Positions 56,315 through 62,318 of a DNA stretch of 64,000 bases are shown in pieces (position 1 is the stretch's first letter; each line of letters opens with the position of its first letter). The notes beneath the pieces are model-generated. The model made no database searches, was not told the DNA's origin, and worked only from the letters and a program-made list of their open reading frames with translations. This stretch comes from Halorubrum sp. GN11_10-6_MGM (GTDB taxonomy: Archaea; Halobacteriota; Halobacteria; Halobacteriales; Haloferacaceae), in NCBI RefSeq assembly GCF_005435165.1, contig NZ_SGUC01000011.1, positions 24,015 through 88,014 of the forward strand, in the 5' to 3' direction. The position numbers and the translations under genes are program-made.

Positions 56315-57386
56315 GATCGGTCGTCTCCGTCACCGGTTCCCGGGTATCGCGCTCGGAACCGATCGACGCCGCTCCAGCGCGCGCCGCGGCGTCGGTCCCG
56401 CCCTCGCGAGGACGGTCCGCGGCGTCGACGCCCGTCGGGGACTCGGCTCGATCGACGCCCCGCCTGCCGCGGGTACTCGGTCGGGCGGCGGATCTGCCCG
56501 CCTCGTCGTCGCCGTCGGCCGCGGCAAGGAACGCGTCCCGGAGGGCGTCGCGAAAGGGTCGGAGGTACGTCCGGTTTCGGGGGTCACGCGCGAGGGCTCC
56601 CCGAAGCGGTTCGTCGACCGCGGCCGGCACGCCCGGGCTCCGGCTCGGTCGAGCGGGTCGCCCGTCGCCGCGCTCGGGGAGGTGGCCCGTTAACAGCTCG
56701 TAGACCACGACACCGAGCTGGTACACGTCCGAGTCGACCCCGATCCCGTCGCGATCAGCGGGAGACCGCATCTCCGGCGACGCGTACTTCGGGGTGATCG
56801 TCCGAGCGTCGTGGCGGCGGACGCCACCCTCCGGGGTTCCCGCCCAGTCGATGAGCTTCGGCGCGTCCCACGTCCCCTCGGGGGTGGACGCGAACCGGAC
56901 GTTCTCGGGCGTGATGTCGTAGTGTCCCACACCTCGACCGTGCGCGTGTGCGACGGCGTCAGCGAGCGCGTACGCGGTCCAGAGCCGGTGGGTGACGTCC
57001 AGCTCGTCTCTGCGCTCGGCCAGCGATCCGGCGTCTAAGAACTCCATCGCGTACCACGGCCACGGCTGTCGGCTCCAGTCGAGGACCGTCACCACGTGGG
57101 GGTGGCGGTCGATCACGAGCGTCCGCTCGGCCTCAGCGGCGACGCGCTCGCGGGCCTGCGCACCCGCGGTCTGCTGCTGGGACACCTGCTTGAGCGCGGT
57201 CGTGATCCCGTGTCCGCGCACCGTCGCCCGACGTATCTCGATCCCGTCCCGCTGTGACAGCGGGGGCTCGTTCCGGTCGTACGCCAACTGGTCCTCGCCG
57301 AACGGCGGGAGATCCGGGGCCGCGAACGCGTCGACCGCCGGAACGGCCGGGACGCGCTCGGAGAGGTCTACCTCGTCGGACGACAT
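56091..57386 (-). CDS. atypical Ser/Thr protein kinase (3' end probably frameshifted)
   Basis: The kinase domain spans residues about 48-300 of 431. The ATP lysine is Lys66 (TTALKQV). The catalytic loop reads HYDITPEN (155-162), with Asp157 kept but HRD changed to HYD and the usual Lys changed to Thr. The Mg Asp is Asp180 in IDWAG, in place of DFG. SPE (203-205) replaces APE. After about residue 358 the frame only mirrors the propeller gene in the wrong register, so the real product probably ends there or continues into the propeller. Start at 57386. Confidence 0.8.
   Translation of the reverse strand: MSSDEVDLSERVPAVPAVDAFAAPDLPPFGEDQLAYDRNEPPLSQRDGIEIRRATVRGHGITTALKQVSQQQTAGAQARERVAAEAERTLVIDRHPHVVTVLDWSRQPWPWYAMEFLDAGSLAERRDELDVTHRLWTAYALADAVAHAHGRGVGHYDITPENVRFASTPEGTWDAPKLIDWAGTPEGGVRRHDARTITPKYASPEMRSPADRDGIGVDSDVYQLGVVVYELLTGHLPERGDGRPARPSRSPGVPAAVDEPLRGALARDPRNRTYLRPFRDALRDAFLAAADGDDEAGRSAARPSTRGRRGVDRAESPTGVDAADRPREGGTDAAARAGAASIGSERDTREPVTETTDLDPPHRPGCVADVPRRVGSDRNVCEDCRTDGRGADAVAVRVRRGRRVVAGGGRRNGVRRRQRRLVARPARRHRG
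56303..56310. other. G8/C8 homopolymer at the kinase-propeller junction
   Basis: Eight guanines on the plus strand (eight cytosines in the coding sense). With seven, the kinase frame would run without interruption into the propeller frame (…GAC CCC CCC ACC GGC…). It could be a sequencing error, a slippage site or a true gene boundary. Confidence 0.8.
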
Positions 57387-57527
57387 CTGTCCGACCCTGC
57401 GAACGCGATCCACATAGTCCCTCGGGCCTGCGGTCCCCGGCACGCTCCGTCGGGACTCGAACCCCCGACGGGTCGGACAGCACGCGACTCGCGGACGGCG
57501 GACCCGGACGACTCGGGCACCCGGTGG

Positions 57528-58151
57528 TCAGACCGCGACGTGTAGCTCGTCCTCCAGCGCCTCGACCGCGTTCCGGAGGCGCCGACGCTCGGCCTCGGAG
57601 AGTCGACTGGTCCGCATGTCGCCCAACGCGGCCTCCACGTCGGCGACGTCGCGCAGTTCCTGTCCGCTCACGTCGTCGATTCGGTCGATCAGGCCCACGA
57701 GCCGGTCGATACGGGCGGTCAGGTCTTCCCGCTCGGTCGACGGGTCGGTGGCGGCGGCTTTCAGTTCCGAGGCCTGTTCGAGCGCCTTCACGGCCGCGGT
57801 CGACCGTCTCCCCTCGTCGGGTTCGCCCGACGAACCCTCGTCCATCCGCGCCTTGAGGTCGATCAGGTCCGAAAGCCGATCGACGTCGACGTCGGAATCG
57901 TCAGCGACCGCGTCGTCGTCCGTCGGACCGGAGCCGTTCACCCGAACCGATCCGATCTGAGAGTTATCGATCCGGACGTTCGTCTCGCTGGAGTTGTCGA
58001 TCTCGACACTCGTCCGGTCGTTCTTCCGGGGCGCGGACTCGCGCGGGTCGCAGTCGTGGTCGACGACCGCCGCGTGGCTCTCACAGACGGGCCGCCCGCA
58101 GGCCGAACACTCCGCAGTCGCAGCCGCACGACAGGCGTGACACTCCTGCAT
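57528..58151 (-). CDS. B-box/AN1-like zinc-finger protein
   Basis: A 207-residue protein. The first 34 residues hold a full cross-brace pattern: Cys4, Cys7, Cys15, Cys18, Cys23, His26, His32 and Cys34, as in B-box or AN1-type fingers. Residues about 45-72 are a short strand-rich repeat (VEIDNSSETNVRIDNS, then VRVNGSG). The C-terminal 110 residues are helical. A TATA element at 58182-58174 serves as promoter. Since B-box/AN1-type fingers are common in ubiquitin pathways, the nearby E2 gene is suggestive. It is probably the first gene of the minus-strand run. Confidence 0.72.
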   Translation of the reverse strand: MQECHACRAAATAECSACGRPVCESHAAVVDHDCDPRESAPRKNDRTSVEIDNSSETNVRIDNSQIGSVRVNGSGPTDDDAVADDSDVDVDRLSDLIDLKARMDEGSSGEPDEGRRSTAAVKALEQASELKAAATDPSTEREDLTARIDRLVGLIDRIDDVSGQELRDVADVEAALGDMRTSRLSEAERRRLRNAVEALEDELHVAV

Positions 58152-58173
58152 ATCTCCTTCTCCGGGCGTGATC

Positions 58174-58182
58174 GGTTAACGC
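58174..58182 (-). promoter_or_regulatory. TATA-like box of the zinc-finger gene
   Basis: GCGTTAACC on the minus strand, 23-31 bases before the start at 58151. It is the best promoter candidate for the long minus-strand run. Confidence 0.5.
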
Positions 58183-58483
58183 TTTGCCAGCACTGCGGTA
58201 GTTCGCTGCCGCTGTAACTTTGATATGTCTCCGGCCCCCCGTTCATCAAAAATGTACACCGTGGACGGAATGAATCAGTCCGCAGAGTTGGGCGTGGTCT
58301 CCGATGACATCTTCGTGAACGGGATGGAAGCAGCGGTGTCCGCTGTTGTTCCCGATGGAGAACACATCAACGTCGAGGTAGACGGAATGAACGCCTCCGC
58401 TGACCTGAGTGGACACGGAACGGTCTCTCTCGGACTGAATGGAATGAACGCCCGAGCGACCGTTGACGACTCAATCGATTTGA

Positions 58484-58491
58484 TCGAACGA
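58484..58491 (+). repeat. left target-site duplication
   Basis: TCGAACGA, identical to 59205-59212 on the other side of the element. Eight bases is the IS6-family duplication length. Confidence 0.92.
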
Positions 58492-59204
58492 GGCTCTGTT
58501 GAAATCCTCAGCAGTTGATAGTTTTACACCCATAATCGCTCAGGACAGATGAGGCACAGATCGCTCAATACAGAGAATGAGGATAAAGAAATCCAACAAG
58601 GTGGCCGCACAATATATTCGAGTAAGACATCGAATCTTACCCCTGTAGAGATTTTCAGAGCGAGCCGACGTTTTTGTGGCGTTGCGTGAGGTATGCGGTC
58701 GCTCCACATAACGTAGCAACGTAGATTAATGGGGTAACGAATCCGAATACGTGAATAGCCGCAATGAAATAATATAGCGGCTTAGAGGGATTCCAACCGT
58801 TCTCGCTCTGATTCAACGCACGAACGTCCATAATCAGACTCACCGAAAATAGCGGCACCAACAATCCACCGACAAACACCAGCCCGATACCAGTAATGAC
58901 TGAGAGGAGCGGGAATCCTGCTTCGGCTCCTCGATGGGCAATCCACACGACTGCTGTGAGAATTGGAACGACCGCAACGCCATACCACCAATTAGACTCA
59001 CGCACTATTCTATGTTTGAATGGAGCGCCGCAGTTCAAAAAACATTCGCCAGCTAATGCTGTCTGCTCAATTTGCGCCCTACATCTTGAACGGTGCCCCG
59101 AACATCATCTGAGACTGGTAGGACTTCCGACAGTCGATAACATTTCTTATTGACCGGCTGTTTCACACGATCTTATGTCTGAACAATAGGATTTCAACAG
59201 AGCC
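58492..59204. mobile_element. 713-bp non-autonomous IS6-type element with cargo gene
   Basis: The ends are a perfect 17-bp inverted repeat starting GGCTCTGTTGAAATCC (58492-58508 and complement of 59188-59204), of the type that bounds IS6-family elements. An 8-bp direct duplication flanks it. The interior is far more AT-rich than the surroundings and contains no transposase reading frame (no DDE-domain ORF on either strand), but a membrane-protein gene on the minus strand. It must have been moved by a transposase supplied elsewhere. Confidence 0.88.
58655..59038 (-). CDS. cargo membrane protein with remnant zinc ribbon (5' end damaged?)
   Basis: A 127-residue frame with TTG start. It begins with NCGAPFKHR, the second half of a CxxCGAxF zinc ribbon, and then has about three to four membrane helices (VAVVPILTAVVWIA, GIGLVFVGGLLVPLFSVSLI, IAAIHVFGFVTPLIYVA). 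The same frame upstream continues as CRAQIEQTALAGECFLNCGA, a plausible ribbon start, but has no start codon and meets a TGA near 59105. The gene is therefore either 5'-degraded or uses TTG. Codon use and GC differ from the host. Confidence 0.6.
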   Translation of the reverse strand: MNCGAPFKHRIVRESNWWYGVAVVPILTAVVWIAHRGAEAGFPLLSVITGIGLVFVGGLLVPLFSVSLIMDVRALNQSENGWNPSKPLYYFIAAIHVFGFVTPLIYVATLCGATAYLTQRHKNVGSL

Positions 59205-59212
59205 TCGAACGA
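59205..59212 (+). repeat. right target-site duplication
   Basis: TCGAACGA directly after the right terminal repeat, identical to 58484-58491. Confidence 0.92.
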
Positions 59213-59587
59213 GAGATTTCTGGCATGAACGCGGGGGTCAAACGCCGAAAAACGGACGGGTCGAAAAAAGGTCAGGATAGTAAAAAGCCGTCGCGCGACC
59301 GACAGGAGAGCAGTCGACCGACAGAAGTGGCGGTCAACAGGTACGGTGAAATCGTCGATGAGGAGGACTCAAATCGGGACTGAGAGCTTCGACGTGTCGA
59401 AGTGAGAGGAACCACCGTCCGCTCTTGGTGGTTGTACTGGGTCTGCGTGGCCAGCGATTCCGACCTCGCCACCTCCCTGATGAGGTCGTTTCTCGGGAGT
59501 CACTCGACCGCTTCACCGGGGTGACGGAATCCGCGGGCGGGCGGCGACCGTGTCCGAATCGTGTCACGGAGGAGGAAAGTACAAATG

Positions 59588-59596
59588 TTCAAGTAA
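59588..59596 (+). promoter_or_regulatory. TATA box of the 45-aa protein / E2 / JAMM operon
   Basis: TTCAAGTAA lies 30 bases before the ATG at 59618. Apart from this, 59384-59587 shows no convincing gene. Confidence 0.55.
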
Positions 59597-59617
59597 CGGC
59601 TGTCCGCACGTCTCCGT

Positions 59618-59755
59618 ATGGTGGCACTCGACCCGATCGACGCGATGGAGGAGGGCGAGGAGGTCCACGTCGACGACAAGGGCAACATCACGCCCGCGGA
59701 AAACGTCGACGACTCCGAGAAGGGCGTGAAAATGAAACCCACGCGGTGGGCGTAA
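59618..59755 (+). CDS. 45-residue acidic protein upstream of the E2 gene
   Basis: ATG at 59618, TAA at 59753-59755. The sequence is acidic and probably disordered in its first half, with a short strand-turn-strand motif EEVHVDDKGNIT (14-25) and a tail KMKPTRWA. The tail resembles IKPQRW at residues 10-15 of the E2 protein encoded 23 bases later. It is the first gene of the E2-JAMM operon. It is too short for a ubiquitin fold and lacks a terminal GG. A modifier, adaptor or E2 cofactor role is only conjecture. Confidence 0.65.
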   Translation: MVALDPIDAMEEGEEVHVDDKGNITPAENVDDSEKGVKMKPTRWA

Positions 59756-59778
59756 CCCGGACTGAAGCGGACACACCA

Positions 59779-60225
59779 ATGAGCGACACGGATCCGGGGA
59801 CCACGATCAAGCCGCAGCGGTGGCACGGGAGACAGTGGTACGAGCGGGATCGCGAGCGACTCAAACAGGAGGAGCACGTGATGAACGAGAAGTTCCCGCA
59901 GTTCTCGCTGTACACCGTCGACGACCAGCTGTACTGGCGCGGGACCCTCCGGTCGAACGACTACAACCGCTACGACGTCAAGGTATTCTATCCGCAGTCG
60001 TACCCGTACGAGCCGCCGGAACCGTTCATCGTGGAGCCGGACATCCGCGAGTACAACCCCCCGCACGCCTACAGGAACGGGCGGCTGTGCGTGTTCGAGC
60101 AGACGGACGGCACGTGGCAGCGAAACTCGACGATGGCGACGATGGTCGGGCTGGTCGGCGCGTGGATAAACGCGTTCGAACACTGGCGTGCCGGAAACGA
60201 GTGGCCGGGCCCCGAAGCGGACTAA
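59779..60225 (+). CDS. ubiquitin-conjugating (E2/UBC) fold protein
   Basis: A 148-residue UBC-fold protein. Typical elements run in order: the N-terminal helix (RDRERLKQEEHVMNEKFP), strands with LYWRGTL, the Pro-rich YPQSYPYEPPEPFIVEP segment, PHAYRNGRLC with catalytic Cys104 after an HPN-like His, W113, and the C-terminal helix WINAFEHWRAGNEWPG. This is the pattern of prokaryotic E2 enzymes in BUB/Bil-like or CBASS Cap2-linked systems. It would receive a modifier from an E1, encoded at 62319, and pass it to a target. Confidence 0.86.
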   Translation: MSDTDPGTTIKPQRWHGRQWYERDRERLKQEEHVMNEKFPQFSLYTVDDQLYWRGTLRSNDYNRYDVKVFYPQSYPYEPPEPFIVEPDIREYNPPHAYRNGRLCVFEQTDGTWQRNSTMATMVGLVGAWINAFEHWRAGNEWPGPEAD

Positions 60226-60227
60226 TC

Positions 60228-60905
60228 ATGTCGGGGACGCGCGATTCCGTCGTCGAGGACCCTACCGTGATCGTCCCCCGGCCCGAGCTGGACACGATCC
60301 GAAGCGAAACGGCGGCCGACCGAGCGGACGAAAGCGAGACCGGCGGCGTGCTCATCGGGAGGCGGTTGGACGACGAGCGGCTGTTCTGTGTTGCCGCGAC
60401 GCGGCCGGGACCGAACGCCGAACACCGCAGAGCGGAGTTCTCACCCGACGTGGACCACGCGCAGTCGATCCTTGACGACTACCGGACCGAGTACGACGTC
60501 GTCTGGATCGGGACGTGGCACAAACACCCGGGCGAGATGAACCGCTTGTCCGACGGCGACGTCGCGCAGATGCGCGAGTTCGTCCGCGATCCCGAGACCG
60601 TCGACGAGATCGTCGCGATCGTCACGACGTACGTCGACGGCGTCGTGAAGCTCAACCCGTTTTATATGGATCAGACGCGCGAATGGCGTCGCGTCGACGT
60701 GGAGTTCGTCGACGGGGTCAAGGAGTACGAGTCCGAGCTCCGCCGCGGAGAGGGCGTCACGGAACCGGACTGGGAGGGCGCCAAGGACCTGCGAGACGCC
60801 GAGTCGGACCCGAACACGCCGGACGCCGACGACCCTCGGGAGACTAGGGAAGACCGCATCTCACGGTTCAGCGACGCGCTCGATCGCTTTTTCCGCCGCC
60901 GCTGA
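60228..60905 (+). CDS. JAMM/MPN+ metalloprotease (deconjugating enzyme-like)
   Basis: A 225-residue protein whose ATG is two bases after the E2 stop codon. It has a complete JAMM motif: Glu37 (ETGGVLIG), His98-x-His100-Pro (WHKHPGE), Ser108 and Asp111 (LSDGD). This zinc site cleaves isopeptide bonds or processes modifier precursors in ubiquitin-type systems. A charged tail of about 60 residues follows. Tight coupling to the E2 gene argues for a joint conjugation and deconjugation role. Confidence 0.9.
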   Translation: MSGTRDSVVEDPTVIVPRPELDTIRSETAADRADESETGGVLIGRRLDDERLFCVAATRPGPNAEHRRAEFSPDVDHAQSILDDYRTEYDVVWIGTWHKHPGEMNRLSDGDVAQMREFVRDPETVDEIVAIVTTYVDGVVKLNPFYMDQTREWRRVDVEFVDGVKEYESELRRGEGVTEPDWEGAKDLRDAESDPNTPDADDPRETREDRISRFSDALDRFFRRR

Positions 60906-60949
60906 CGCTCCCGGCCGAGCGGCCGTGCGGTTCGCTCCGCGTCCGGCGG

Positions 60950-62206
60950 TCACCCGTCGCGGCGTCGGACGTCCGACGGCTCTCGTTTGGCCTCCTCGCG
61001 GCGTCGGACGTCCGACGGCTCTCGTTTGGCCTCCTCGCGCCCCCGGACGTCAAGGTCGCCGACGGCCGAGTCCATCACCTCGACGGTGGTCTGGTTCTGC
61101 TCCGATCGGCCGTTGATGAACGTCTCGATGTCGAGGATCACCTGCCTCGTCGACTCGCCAGCGATCCGGAGCGCCTCCTCGACCATGGCGCCCGGGAGAT
61201 CCGCGGGGGCGGCGGACCGGCGGTCTCGCTCCGCATCCGCTGGCTGGTCGGACACCGCCTCGACGATCGCCGAGACGTTTTCGCGGACCTCGCGGCTGTC
61301 AGTCCGGTCCCACAGGTCGCGGAGACTGGGCACCGCGTCCGCCTCCCGGATCAGATCGGGATCGCTGCGGGCGAGACACCCGAGCACGTCCGTCGCGTTC
61401 ACGAGCGTCGTGTGCTCGGACGACGAGAGGGACCGAGTGAGAGTCTCCGTGAGCGGTGCGATCGCCGCCGGATCGCGCTCCGCTAGCTCCGCGAGGATCG
61501 CGATGACGTTCCCCCGAACCCGCGAGTCGGTTTCCGTGCGGAGGATGGCCTCGAGATCGTCGACGAACGGGGTGATAGCACCGGGTTCTTCGCGCGCGAT
61601 CGCAGAGAGCGCTCCCGCGGCGGCGATCCTAGTAACCTCGTCCGTGTCGGTCGACAGCCGCGTCGCGAGCCGGTCGACGGTTCGGTCGACGCGGTCCGGG
61701 TACGCGTCGGCGAGGTTGTAGACCGCGATCGCGGCGTGGCGGCGGACCTCGCTGTCGGTGGATTCGAGCAGCGCCGCGAGCCGGTCCCGTCCGTCGAGCG
61801 CGCCTTGCGGGGCGGACCGCGTCGTGTACGCGAGAGCTTCGACGGCGTTTTTCACCACCGTGTGATGCGGGTCGCTGAGCGCCTCGACGAGCGAGTCGGA
61901 GTGACGAGCGACATCGTCCGGGTACGTCTTGGCGACCATCGCGACCAACGCCGACGCGTTTCCGCGGACCGATCGCCGGTCGTCCGCGATCGCGTCCACG
62001 GCCGTTCCGAGCGCGCCGTGGACCTCCTCGGGATACTCCGTCGAGACCCGCGCGAGCGCCAACGCCGCCCGCTCGCGGTGTTCGGCCGCCCCGCCCGAGA
62101 GGAGCCGCTCCAGCGTCGTCTTGTATCGAATCGCGGCGTGGAGGTCGCGCTCGGCCTCGCGTAACACCGCCGCGACCGGAACGTCGTTCGGGTCGTTCGC
62201 GCCCAT
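60950..62206 (-). CDS. HEAT/ARM-repeat protein
   Basis: A 418-residue protein with about seven to eight HEAT/ARM repeats of 36-42 residues from residue 35 to 320, for example SVRGNASALVAMVAKTYPDD, VVKNAVEALAYTTRSAP and VRRHAAIAVYNLADAYPDR. The C-terminal segment contains a 13-residue tandem repeat (RREEAKREPSDVR twice) encoded by a 39-bp DNA duplication. It stands on the opposite strand between the JAMM and E1 genes. Probably a protein-binding adaptor. Confidence 0.85.
   Translation of the reverse strand: MGANDPNDVPVAAVLREAERDLHAAIRYKTTLERLLSGGAAEHRERAALALARVSTEYPEEVHGALGTAVDAIADDRRSVRGNASALVAMVAKTYPDDVARHSDSLVEALSDPHHTVVKNAVEALAYTTRSAPQGALDGRDRLAALLESTDSEVRRHAAIAVYNLADAYPDRVDRTVDRLATRLSTDTDEVTRIAAAGALSAIAREEPGAITPFVDDLEAILRTETDSRVRGNVIAILAELAERDPAAIAPLTETLTRSLSSSEHTTLVNATDVLGCLARSDPDLIREADAVPSLRDLWDRTDSREVRENVSAIVEAVSDQPADAERDRRSAAPADLPGAMVEEALRIAGESTRQVILDIETFINGRSEQNQTTVEVMDSAVGDLDVRGREEAKREPSDVRRREEAKREPSDVRRRDG
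60961..61038 (-). repeat. 39-bp perfect tandem duplication in the HEAT gene
   Basis: Units 60961-60999 and 61000-61038 are identical and in frame, adding 13 residues to the basic/acidic C-terminal tail of the HEAT protein. Confidence 0.95.
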
Positions 62207-62232
62207 GATGGGGTCGACTTACTCGTGTGGTA

Positions 62233-62240
62233 ACATAAAT
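62233..62240 (-). promoter_or_regulatory. TATA box of the HEAT-repeat gene
   Basis: ATTTATGT on the minus strand, 27-34 bases before the ATG at 62206. Confidence 0.55.
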
Positions 62241-62287
62241 CCGGTCCGCGTTCGAACGCCCGCGCCGCACCGGACGTGACGGACAAC

Positions 62288-62295
62288 TGTTAAGA
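62288..62295 (+). promoter_or_regulatory. TATA box of the E1-like gene
   Basis: TGTTAAGA lies 31 bases before the ATG at 62319, so the E1 has its own leaderless promoter. Confidence 0.55.
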
Positions 62296-62318
62296 GATCC
62301 CGGGGAGAGTGACGCTCC

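Larger units (their letters stand above)
58252..59383 (+). pseudogene. GMN-repeat protein gene split by an IS6-type element
   Basis: The 5' part (58252-58491, 80 codons) carries four copies of the pattern (V/L)(D/N)GM(N/E)xxA at residues 4, 22, 43 and 62, spaced 18-21 residues, a likely beta-solenoid. The element at 58492-59204 interrupts it. The 3' part resumes in the same frame at 59213 with a fifth copy (ISGMNAGV), a Lys/Arg/Ser linker and an acidic tail (TEVAVNRYGEIVDEED) ending at 59383. The original product was 136 residues. As it stands, translation would stop at 58518 after eight element-coded residues, giving an 88-residue truncated protein. The ATG at 59225 begins only the remnant. 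Confidence 0.88.

Noticed and set aside
58492..59204. Possible complete insertion sequence with transposase.
   Set aside because: No DDE or other transposase signature in any frame. The only substantial frame is a membrane protein, so it is treated as non-autonomous.
59225..59383. A 52-codon plus-strand frame that looks like a separate small gene.
   Set aside because: It is the 3' remnant of the gene split by the IS6-type element: the same frame continues upstream to the target duplication and joins codon 80 of 58252-58491.
59272..59472. Minus-strand 66-codon frame in the gap before the E2 operon.
   Set aside because: Ser/Arg-rich, lacking acidic bias and a promoter, and antisense to the restored GMN-repeat gene tail.
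59618..59755. The 45-residue protein as an archaeal Pup or ubiquitin.
   Set aside because: No terminal GG or GGE/GGQ and too short for a beta-grasp fold. Kept only as a candidate partner of the E2.
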